DNA of 64,000 nt from Lophium mytilinum (lineage: Eukaryota > Ascomycota > Dothideomycetes > Mytilinidiales > Mytilinidiaceae), in the NCBI GenBank assembly GCA_010093605.1, contig MU004196.1, positions 1,503,454 to 1,567,453 of the forward strand, given 5' to 3'. Under the pieces are notes generated by a model. The model had not been told where the DNA came from, did not search any database, and saw nothing but the letters and a program-made list of their open reading frames with translations. Positions 53,901 to 64,000 of this stretch are shown piece after piece. The translations under genes and the position numbers were made by a program. How positions within the stretch are numbered: the first letter of the stretch is position 1; every line of letters begins with the position of its first letter.

Positions 53901-56835
53901 TTCCGGCTAGGTAACTCTACCCTGCATGTAGATAATAAGATAAAAGTACGTATACTTACTAAATAGTTCTTTCCACTACTAGTAGAAGCTAACCTATTTA
54001 ATCTAGAAGGGTTTTAATACCCGGAACTGCATACTACCTCTATAGAAGTTACTGTGGAAGACGTACTCTTAGTACTAATAGAAATTACGCCGGATAAGGC
54101 CTCTAGAATTATAGGAATTATAAATAGATTTCTAAAGAAGTGCGAGATATAACTAGTACTAGTACTCGCCCGCTTCTTTATAAAGTGCCTATATAGAGAA
54201 TACTACCCCCGCCTATTTAAAGAATTAATTATAGTAGTTCTATATAAACCCTAGAAAGCGTTCTATATAATAGTAAAAGTCTACAGGCCTATTACGCTGC
54301 TAGAAATAATAGGTAAGCTATTTAAACGCATTATAGCTAAGAGGCTCTCTAAGATAGTAGAGGAAAAGGGCATGCTACCGCCTAGCTAAATAGGGGCACG
54401 GCCGGAACACTCTATATAGATAGCACTTAAACTTCTTATAGAATAAATCTATACTATATAGAAAGGAAACCTATAGCTTATAGTATTACTTCTTAGCCTA
54501 GATATATTAGAAGCGTTTAATTAAGTCTTATATAAATAAATAATATATAACCTATAGGTCTAGAGTATACTAGAGTAGATAATAAGGTTTACTAGGTTCT
54601 TTCTATAAGACCGCATAACTAGGCTCTCTATAGGAAGCTATATAGTAGAACTAATTACAGTTACTATAGGCATTCTACAGGGCTCCTCCCTATCGCCTAT
54701 TCTCTTCCTCTTCTTTACTAGTATACTACTGCCAACCCTTTAGAATAGTAATATAATAGCCTACGGGTTTATAGATAATATAAACATTCTTATATATAGT
54801 AGAACTATAGAGGCAAACTATAGGGCTATTAAGAGAGCCTATAATAGATGCATAGAATAGGTAAGAAAGCACGGCATAGTATTTATACTAGATAAATATT
54901 ACCTAATATACTTTATAAAAGCCTATAAAGAAGTTAATCTAAGAGCTATAGTTAATATATAAGGCTTTACAGAGGGCCCTATAATAGACCTAAGAGTACT
55001 AGGGGTATAGGTAGACTTAAAGCTTAAATAGGGCCCGCATATTAGTATTATAAAGAATAAAGCTATAACCTAGATAGGGGCACTTACGCGGCTTATAGTA
55101 TCTACCTAGGGCGCCAGCTTTAGAAAAGCACGCCTAATATACTTAGTAGTAGTCCGGCCTGCTATTATATATAGATACACTACCTAGTATACTATACTAG
55201 GTATACTAGAGCAGCTTAGTAAGATAAAGATTAAGTAGCTTAAAATAACCTAGAACTAATGCCTCTAGAGAATCTTAGGGGCCTATAAGACTATAAGCAC
55301 TATAGTACTAGAATATAAAATATTATACCTACTACTCTAGCTAAAACTAGAGAAACTTATAGTGGCTTACATAGACTATACGCGTAAAGGGCCAGCACGC
55401 TAGTATATTAAAACAGCATGCAGTAATATATAATAGGAAATCTACACCCACTATAGGCTACTTATAAGGCTAAAGTATAGCCCTAGCTACTATAATATAC
55501 TCTATAACCTTATAGTAAAGGCTATAAGGTTATATACTAGGTATAAAGATAAATTAGATAAAGCCTATAAGCGCTTAAGGCGATTTACAATTAAATATAA
55601 ATATAAAGAAAGGTAGAAGAAGGTATAGAAGTCCTTTTATAAAATAGAATAGCGCGGGCTACTAACGCCGGCCCTTAATACTAAATAGAGTAAATAACAG
55701 GAGACTATATATAAAGGGCTTATAAAGGTTAAAAGCACTATTCTTATAAACCTATAAATAGAGTATATAGGGCTTAATAGATACCTATACTATATGTAGG
55801 TGCTAGGCTACCTAATACTAGCCTGCCCCTGCGGGCACGGCCTCTAATTGCTACGCTATATAGTAATAAACTATAAGAGGCATATAGAGGGTAGAGGTAA
55901 ACTATTTAAGAAAGTAAAGACTTAGATATATAAGGAAATATATAAAAGTAAAAAGGGACCTAAGGCAGTAGCTAGGTAGTTCCTATAGAAAACGGACCTG
56001 CTACTCTACCTCTTAATAGCGAGAGAGATAGAAAGGGAGTAGATCTAGCCCTCCCGCTTAATACTATAGCCCTGCTATTACCTATAGCCTTACTATAACT
56101 AATAGCCTTACTATAACTAATAGCCTTACTATTACTAATAGCCTTACTATTACCTATAGCCTTACTATTACCTATAGCCTTGCTATTACCTACAGCCTTA
56201 CTATTACCTATAGCCTTGCCATTACCCCTAACTACACTATAGCGGGCCTTAGCGCCCCCTCTTAACTAGTACTTAGTATAGATAGTTAGCTTCGGGTCTC
56301 TACTATATACTCTATAATATATACTTTCTATATACTTTCTATCTCTTATAGCTCTTCTATTTCTAAATAGCCTATCTACTTTATAATAGTATATATACGC
56401 GGCTCCCTCTCTTCTACTATTAGTTAGTTATACTATAAGGGCTTATACTTACTATAAGCGGCTATATATATTCTAATTATAGACTATAAACTATATACTC
56501 TATACTTTTAGCCCTTCTATAGCTATTAGCTATACTATAGAGGCTTATATATGCTACTATAGCTATAAACCCTATATAGCTGCTTATAGCCCTTCTACTC
56601 TTATAGCCTGCCTATAAACTATATACTTTCTATATACCTCTACTATATACTACCTATATACCGCGTAGCCTTTCTATCTCTAATAGCCTATACGGCCACT
56701 ATTTATTTTACCTTATTACCTTAGATAAAGGCCCCGCAAGCGTACTACTTACATGCGGGCCCTTACGCTAATTCTATACTAGCCTCGCATCTAGATTCCA
56801 CTCGGCCTAAACCTAGAAGGATAATAATAAACCTT
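51000..56835 (+). mobile_element. LINE of Tad-like type, RIP-decayed, nested in Gypsy B
   Basis: The first part (~51.1-52.4 kb) is ORF1-like, with Cys/His knuckles near 51965-52110 (CAACAEA and KCANYK-like words after a GYRHVARHYKKK-like stretch). An endonuclease-like stretch starts near 52740 (IQYNIN-type). The reverse transcriptase lies near 54270-54800: RPITLLEIIGKLFKRII, LSLDILEAFN, GILQGSSLSPILFLFFTS and GFIDNINIL. An 18-bp tandem array follows, then a GC hairpin near 56728-56763 and an ATAATAATAA-like tail near 56822-56833. Stops of RIP type interrupt all frames. Target-site duplications were not found; the 5' limit is a guess. Confidence 0.75.
56065..56229 (+). repeat. 18-bp tandem array in the LINE 3' part
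   Basis: About nine units of ATAGCCTTACTATTACCT with small variations. Confidence 0.85.
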
Positions 56836-59800
56836 CCTAGATAGATATAGAAAGACGCATCTTAATAGCTTATTCTATAGTAGTTCTTATAGACCTACTA
56901 TATATCCCCTATAGTAAAATATAAAGAAGAAGGGCGCCTAACGCTAGATATAATAGAGGATGAGGTTTTTACCTAAACGCTACCCGGCAGCAAATAGTTT
57001 CCCCTTATAAATTAGCCTAGATAGAACAGCTACATGGACCCTAACGGGAGCTATACTAGCGTAATAGAATTTAATAAATAAATAAATATCTTATTATTAT
57101 AATTACTTCTATAAGCATCGCTCTTATTAATGCTTGCGCTTATGCTTATAATTATAATTACGTTTATAAAATATAAGCTGCTACTATTACTAAGATCCCT
57201 ATATTAAGACGTCTAAAGATTATTAAAACCTTAGTATTACGCTAAACGGCGTCCCTTATATAAAAGATAAGTTCTAGCCCCACCTAGATAAGTTTAGAGG
57301 TAATAAAGATAAGTACCCTAAGTTTTATTATAGATTTCTAAATAAAGTTAACTATAGTAGCTATACTATAAGATCTAGTAAGCCCCTATATTTTATATAC
57401 CTTAGTAAATAACTTACTAGTATACCCCTTAAAGGCTTCCGTGCCTAATAAGATAGCTACTAGCCCTTTCTTACTATCTAGAAAGCTATAGCATTCTTAG
57501 ACTCCTAATATAATAACCCTAATAAAATTAGTACTACTAAGAATAAGCTTTATAAGCTTATTTAGATAAATAGTATAACGCCTAACTATATATAGAAACT
57601 AATAAAATTATATATAATCTACCTTCTAGGCTATAGAGGCTATAATAACGTCTATAACCTTAAGTAGAAACTCCGCCTAGATATTATTACTGGCGCTATT
57701 TTAGGTAAAGGCTTTACTACTAGCCTATAGTATATTAATACTACATATAAATAGCTCTATAATAATAGTATTAATAAGAACGTGTAACCTAATAACTATA
57801 GCTTTAGTAACTTTAACCGCAACTAGCTCTAAGGCTTTAACTATAATAGTTATAACCGTAATAACTGTAATCGCCGCGATAATTATAATTACCGTAACTA
57901 TAATTATAATCGCAACCGTAACTATACTCTACGCCCCTTAACCGCCGCTGCTATCTCTATAACCTAAGAAGATATTAAGATTACTTCTCCCTTTAACTAG
58001 GTACCCCCTAATAAGCTCTATAAAGGCAATAGAGAAGCGCTTATAAAGAATAGTAAGTACTTCTACTACTATCTTTCTAAATATTTTACTTAAAATCTAT
58101 ACTACCCTATAAACTAACTTAATAAACTAGGTTTTACTACTTATTAAATAGATTCTCCAGCACCCTATCTTAATAATTATGCCGCCCGCGTTAAAGAACT
58201 CTTAGATAATAATAGCTTTAATAACTATAAAACCCTTAATAATAAGCGCGGCTCTAGCTACTCTAAAGGTAAGGCTAAGAGAAAAGTAAGGTTATAGACT
58301 ATAGTCGCGGTCTATAATATAATAAGAACTTAGTTATAGAGAATCTTTAGTATAGAAGGCTTATTATTTTAGCAGCCTCTCTTAGTAAAGCTTAATAGGA
58401 ACTATTTTAAAATAAAGATAGAGGATTTAATATTAAGCGGGTAAATAATATAGTTCTTTTAGTAATAGTATAAACCTATAAGAAAGAATAACCTATAGAA
58501 ATAATAAAAATTAATTCTTATCTTAATTATAGAGCCACTAACCTATTTACTAGTACTAAGTTTGCGCATCTAGCAAATTTACCCCTAAAACCCCTTAAAA
58601 AAGCCCAAGTCCTTAAACTAGCTAATAGATTAGCTATTACCTAAAAAGTAATATATAAAGCCCTCCTTAGTATAGATATAAATAGCTACTAGAGCTATTA
58701 CTAGGTATACGTTACTAATCTAGAAGACTATAATATTATTATAGAACTTAACTAGCTCTAAGAATATAACCCGGCTATTAACTAGAAAGCTAGACGCCTA
58801 GATTTTATCCGTTCTTAATATAAACCCTATAAGAACTATATATACTACTTTAACTGCAACTCTATTACTATCTAGGTAAACAGCATGCGTCCTTATAATA
58901 TATCTAATAATTACTACAACCTTATAGACTAGAAACCTATTAGTATAGATACCTACGTATAAATAGCTTCTATTACTAAGCGCAAAGAATAGAAACTTAA
59001 ATAGATTCCTTACTATATTATAGAAACCTTAGAAAATAAGAATAAGGACTTTATTATCGCTTATAATAGCTTACAAGTTATCGCCTTCTGCATGGGCGAT
59101 AATATTCTACTAAAAGCTCGTAAAATCTCTATAGAAGATATTAAAAAATTCATACATATTAAGATATATCTCTTCTATAATAAGATAATTTAATAGCTAC
59201 CTAAATAACTACGCCGCTACGTCTATATCTTTAACTAAGTAGAAGTAAATACGCTTCCCCCTTATTAACTAGGTATTAATTACAAAATTAACCTTATTCC
59301 TAGCGCTAGTAAACTACCTAAAGCCCGTCCTTACGCTATATCTAAGAAAGAGCTTAAAGTTATTAAGAAATAGATTAATAATAACCTTAATAAAGGATTT
59401 ATCTATAAGTTATAATTCTCTATATTCTCCCCTATACTTTTTATCTAGAAGCCTAGAGGGGGCGTTTATTTCTACATTAACTATAGGGCCGTTAACGCCA
59501 TAATAGTTAAGATAAGATACCCGCTGCTACTTATTTAAGAAATACTCTAAAAGCTTAGTAACGCTAAATAGTATTCTAAACTAGATATTATTTCCGCGTT
59601 TAATTAGATTTAAATGCGGGAAGAAGATATAGGTCTTACGGCCTTCTCTATATAATAGGGACAGTATAAATCTATTATTATGCCTTTTAGCGTTATAGAA
59701 GGCCCCGGGCGATTCTAATCCTTTATTAATTAGACATTATATAACTACCTAGATAATTTCTATTTAGCCTATATAGATAATATTCTAGTCTATATAAATA

Positions 59801-62800
59801 GTACTAAAAAAGAATATAAAGAGCACGTTATAAAGATACTAAAGAGACTTAATAAAGCCGGCCTTAATTATAACTTTACTAAATGTAAATTTAATAAAAT
59901 AGAAATTAAGTACCTAGGTCTTATTATTACAATAGAAGGCGTTTGCATAGATCCCGAGAAAGTTGCTATAGTTATTAATTAGAAGACCCCTACCTGCCTA
60001 TAAGATATCTAAGCCTTTCTTAGGTTTACTAACTTCTACTAATACTTTATACACGCGTTCTTCCGCATTATTAGCCTACTTATATTAATAATAAAAACTA
60101 TAGATAGTAAAAAGACTAAGCTAAAAGCATAGTTTACCTAGAATAATAAATGCAACACCGCTTTTTAAGCACTTAAGACGGCGTTTACTATAGCACCTAT
60201 TCTTCGCTACTTTTAATATAGTAAGAAGGTCTATATTAAAACTAACGCTTTAGACTATATTATTGCTAGTATTATATTATAAGAAGGTAAAGATAGCCTA
60301 CTCTATTCTATTACCTTCTTCTCCTCTAAGATAAACCCCTAGGAATGTAATTATAAAATCTATAATAAGGAGTTACTTACTATTATTAAAGCCTTTAAAG
60401 AGTGGAGGCCTAAATTAGCTAGTACTAATTTAGATAATTCTACTAATATACTTATAGACTATTATAATCTAGAATACTTTATATTAACTAAATACCTTAA
60501 CCGTTGCTAGGCCCGCTAGGCCGGCTTTCTTACCGGTTTTAACTTTAAAATTATCTATTAACCAGGCGTCTTAGAAGGGAAACTAGATAGCCTTATAAAA
60601 TATTTATAAGATCTTTCTATAGATCTAAATAATCCTTGCTATTAATTTTAATACTAAATAGTCCTTAAATCTTATAACCTAGGAGACAGAGTAGCACCTT
60701 ATTTACTAGATGTTCTAATAAGCTTACCTAACAACGGCCTAGGCCGCACGCTAAATCTAATCGGGCTAGTACCTTACTATAAAGAGTTAAACCCGTTAAT
60801 AGCTATAGAGTTGCTACTATTAAAGATATACTCTTAATTTCTTCTCGCACCCGTATAACTATATAGTTACGCGCGTAATAATAACATTAACCCTAACTCT
60901 AACTCTAACTCTAACCCTCCTCTTATAATTAAACTACCCTAGGTAAATAATAATAACCTCTACGTAGACCCTAACTTAATCTATTAGCGCACGCTTACTA
61001 AGCTATTTAATAAAGGCTACTTTAGCCTACTATAGAACTTATAAGACCCGCTCTTTAACTCTATACTCTATAAACTTATTACACTTATATATAATAGTAA
61101 ATGCGCACTTTCTTAATTACTACATAATATAGTTAGTAACCTAGATATCTTAGAATTTAAAGTCCGCTATAATTAACTATATTACTACGGCCGCTTATAT
61201 ATACCTGCGTATAATAACTTACGCCTTAAGCTCTTATAGCTTGCCTATAATACTACTATTAGTGGACACCTAGAAAAGCATAGTATATATAAACTTATTT
61301 AATAATACTACTTCTAGCTAGGTATATATAATTTAGTTAAAGACTATATAAGCGCCTACTATAGTTATAAATAATTAAAGGCCTTCTATAATAAGAAATA
61401 AGGTCTCCTACGTTTACTTAATATACTAGAATAGCGCTAGACTAATATTACTATAGACTTTATTATAGAGCTTCCTCTCTATAAGCGTAATAGATAAGTC
61501 TATACTAAGATTCTAGTTATTATCTACCGCGCTAGTAAAGAACGTTACTATATTTCTATAAGTAGCACCTCTATCTATAATATTATTAACGCGTTCCTCT
61601 GCAAAATCTACTATCTCCACGGCCTCCCCCGCGTTATTATTAGCAACCGTAATCTGCGCTTTATCTTAGACATCTAGAAATAAGTTTATAAGTATATAGG
61701 CGTCTATTAGAATATTTCTATAGCCGCCTACCCTAAAACTAATAGATAAATAGAAAACGTAAATACTATTATAAAGGCCTACCTTAGGTAATTTATTAAC
61801 TACTGCTAGAATAACTAGATTAACTACTTACCTATTAGAGAATTCTTAGTAAATAACTAAGTTAACACTTCTACTATAATAACGCTATTCTTTATTAATA
61901 AGGGTTTTTACCCGCGCTTCGGCCTTAAGCCTCTACCTGGCGCAATAAATAATACTATACCTCCGCCCACGCCTACTCTTAATACTAACGCTGCTACCCG
62001 TTGCCGTTAGCTTAAAGGTAATAAATATATTAACTAGATAAAGAATATTCTAAATAAATATAAGACTATAATAATATAGGCCTAAACTAAATAAGTAGAC
62101 TATACTAATTAGCACCGCAATCTACTACTAAAGCTCTAAGTTAATAACTAGGTATAGCTTAATATCTAAAATATTAAAACTACGCGACTAAATAAATTAC
62201 TTAACTATAAGAACCTAGGCCCCTTCCGCATTACTAAGATTATTAATAATAGTTACGCCTTCTAACTTAACTTTATAAATATAAGTCTTAAAGGCTCTTA
62301 AATACACCCTATCTTCTACCTATACCTTCTCTATCTAGATAGGTCCCGTCTACTACTAGGCCAACGCTAGCCACCGCTACCTTCCGTTTAGGTAATTAAC
62401 CCCGTTACCTCTAAATCTGTTAAATAACACCTAATTACGCGTATTATTAATAGCCGCTAGCGCGGCCGCGGACTAAAAGGACGCCGCTACCTTAAATATA
62501 AAGGACTTTATAAAGGCTACACCGCACTATAGAAATAGTAACTGTAGAAATAGTTTATACCTAAGGCTGTAGACCTTATTAGTAAATTCTATAACCTTAA
62601 TCCGGACGCCAACGGTCCTTATCTAGACTTTAAACCTAATAATAATTAGCGCGCGCACCTTACTAATAATAATAATACTACTAATAATAATTTTACCGCC
62701 GACCGTTTATAATTATAATCGCTCTACGCTAAGCTATATTTTTATCTTTATATAATTACCTCGCCGCACCTCCGCACTGTAATTAATAATAGCCTTAAAT

Positions 62801-63098
62801 AGTTTATCGCGACTTTATATATAATAACTATAATAAGATTAGAATCCTTAGCTATATAAAGTAGGCTAAGCTATTATAATAGAAAAGCCCTTATAAGTAA
62901 CGCCTTAAGTACGCTAGCTTCTTATATATTAGTATATAACTAATAATTAGCTAAACTACGCTATATAATTTTACTACTTAGCTATACTAATAATCTAATA
63001 ACTATTTACGCCCTTACATTTAAACCTAGCACAACTTAGATACTCTTTTCTTTTTTTCTTTTACTTTTTACTTCTAGCGTTCTTAAATAGAGGGGTAG

Positions 63099-63335
63099 TA
63101 TAATAGATTACGCTCTATTCTCTAGTTATATATTTACCTGTTACTAGCCTTCTACCTCTATACCTATTATATTACCTTGCGCTATCTACGCGCTAGCCTG
63201 CCTAGCGCCTACGCGCCTCTCTCCTCTATATATATAGCTTCTATCTAGAAGCCTCTTTTTCTACTTCTTATATAACCTCTTAAATTTAATCTAGTTACCT
63301 TAACTACTAAGCTCCTCTACACCGTAACTATAATA
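63099..63335 (+). repeat. 3' LTR of Gypsy B
   Basis: 237 bp copy of 49105-49341, preceded by AGAGGGGTAG, a polypurine-tract-like sequence. Confidence 0.88.
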
Positions 63336-64000
63336 GAGGTAGTAGAGTACTATCTAGTTCTATATAAAGTAGTATATATAGTTAAGGGGCGTAAATTAAA
63401 TTATAGTTATAGAAGTTCTTATTATTATTACTATTACTAGAATTAGAGGAGAGTCTACTACCGCCCCTAGTAGAGTATATATAGTTCTATTAACTATAAA
63501 GGGGCTTATTAGGGCGGCGGAGTAGTAAGAGTTTATATTACTAGTAGTTATAGCCGCGTAAATAATTATAGCCCGGTAGAATAGAAGGGTATTAGTATAG
63601 CTTAGCGCCTTCTTTAACTATAATATAGGCTATAAGCTTATATTAATAGCTTATAGTAGCGGCGAGTTATATAGTAATCTTAGTAGAGAGTAGGCTATTA
63701 GCGCAGGTTATAGGGCCGCGGAAAGTAGAACTATAGATAGTAGTATTCTAGAGGCTATTAATATAGACTTTAGTAGTAGTAAAAGCTTTTTTAATATTCT
63801 TAATATAGGCTTTAAGCTTAGTAATATACTTAGCTAAAGCTTTACTATAGGTTTTAAGCTTAGTAATACACTTTACTACTATTATATTAATAGTATCTAT
63901 CTAGGTAGTAAATACTACTATATTAGTAATATATTTATATATAATTTTATCCTTAAGGTTTCTAGCATAGATAGCGTTATCTCTATCTTAGATAGTGTTA
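63336..64000 (-). mobile_element. Ty3/Gypsy fossil A, continuation beyond the Gypsy B insertion
   Basis: It resumes directly after the right target duplication. The minus-strand composition is Lys/Ala-rich and coiled-coil-like, as expected for a gag region. Assignment rests on position and orientation rather than a clear domain. It runs off the window and is broken by RIP. Confidence 0.5.

Larger units (their letters stand above)
49105..63335 (+). mobile_element. Ty3/Gypsy chromodomain retrotransposon fossil B, with nested LINE
   Basis: It is bounded by 237 bp direct repeats (LTRs). The outer flanks GAGAT and GAGGT look like a 5 bp target duplication, and a purine-rich tract precedes the right LTR. 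Plus-strand order: gag-like with a coiled-coil-rich part (~49.4-50.9 kb), a nested LINE, more gag-like sequence (~56.9-58.2 kb), reverse transcriptase (~59.3-59.9 kb), RNase H (~60.1-60.5 kb), integrase (~61.1-61.9 kb), and a chromodomain-like end (~62.4-62.6 kb). The order RT-RH-INT fixes the Gypsy type. It is heavily broken by RIP, far beyond counting by eye. It is younger than Gypsy A, into which it inserted. Confidence 0.82.
41150..64000. other. RIP-saturated repeat block
   Basis: From about 41.15 kb to the window end, TpA is everywhere while CpA and TpG are nearly absent; CpG-containing words such as GCGCG persist. No frame longer than 67 codons exists in 23 kb. This is the signature of fungal repeat-induced point mutation acting on CpA. 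All recognisable content is transposon remains. No host gene can be supported here. Confidence 0.9.

Noticed and set aside
1-64000. tRNA, rRNA and CRISPR search by eye
   Set aside because: No cloverleaf with A/B boxes, no rRNA-like stretch and no spaced repeat array was recognised. The tandem repeats present lack unique spacers.

Overview
This window looks like a chromosome segment from a filamentous ascomycete. The evidence is short GT-AG introns (mostly 43-105 bp) with CTAAC-type branch sites, fungal families (LaeA-like methyltransferase, Zn2Cys6 factor, fungal Naa10 and Alba proteins), and a 23 kb block with the strong TpA excess and CpA/TpG loss of repeat-induced point mutation (RIP). The exact class cannot be fixed by eye.

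Layout. 0-7.7 kb: a minus-strand cluster of one lineage-specific family. Three genes end in a RING finger; three RING-less relatives lie among them, one broken by an in-frame stop and one cut short at a MITE. Three ~232 bp MITEs with terminal inverted repeats sit between the genes. A fourth RING relative is at 29.0-30.1 kb. 8.5-22.6 kb: mostly ordinary metabolism and housekeeping: a ten-exon methyltransferase, a 2-oxoglutarate/Fe(II) oxygenase, the NatA catalytic subunit, an Alba protein, an MDR oxidoreductase, a membrane protein of unknown role, and a branched-chain aminotransferase. 23.8-26.3 kb: a secreted GH43-like gene carrying one in-frame stop, flanked by copies of a second MITE family. 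26.6-28.6 kb: a seven-helix membrane protein with a Cys-rich outer domain, whose only intron is largely one MITE. 30.7-34.1 kb: a C2HC plus Zn2Cys6 transcription factor divergent from an SDR enzyme. 34.5-40.4 kb: two LRR-like paralogues on opposite strands around an AlkB-like dioxygenase, which is itself bracketed by ~46 bp inverted repeats.

From about 41.15 kb to the end no gene survives. The block is a RIP-saturated nest of fossils: a Tc1/mariner transposon (~41.6-42.5 kb), an unresolved stretch, a minus-strand Ty3/Gypsy element, a chromodomain Ty3/Gypsy element inserted into it (237 bp LTRs at 49,105 and 63,099), and a Tad-like LINE inside the second Gypsy.

The most unusual content is the RING/RING-less family: a conserved pre-RING linker, three of four RINGs with Gly at an expected zinc-ligand position, and RING-less copies that could act as partners or decoys. 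Its function is unknown and that last idea is inference.
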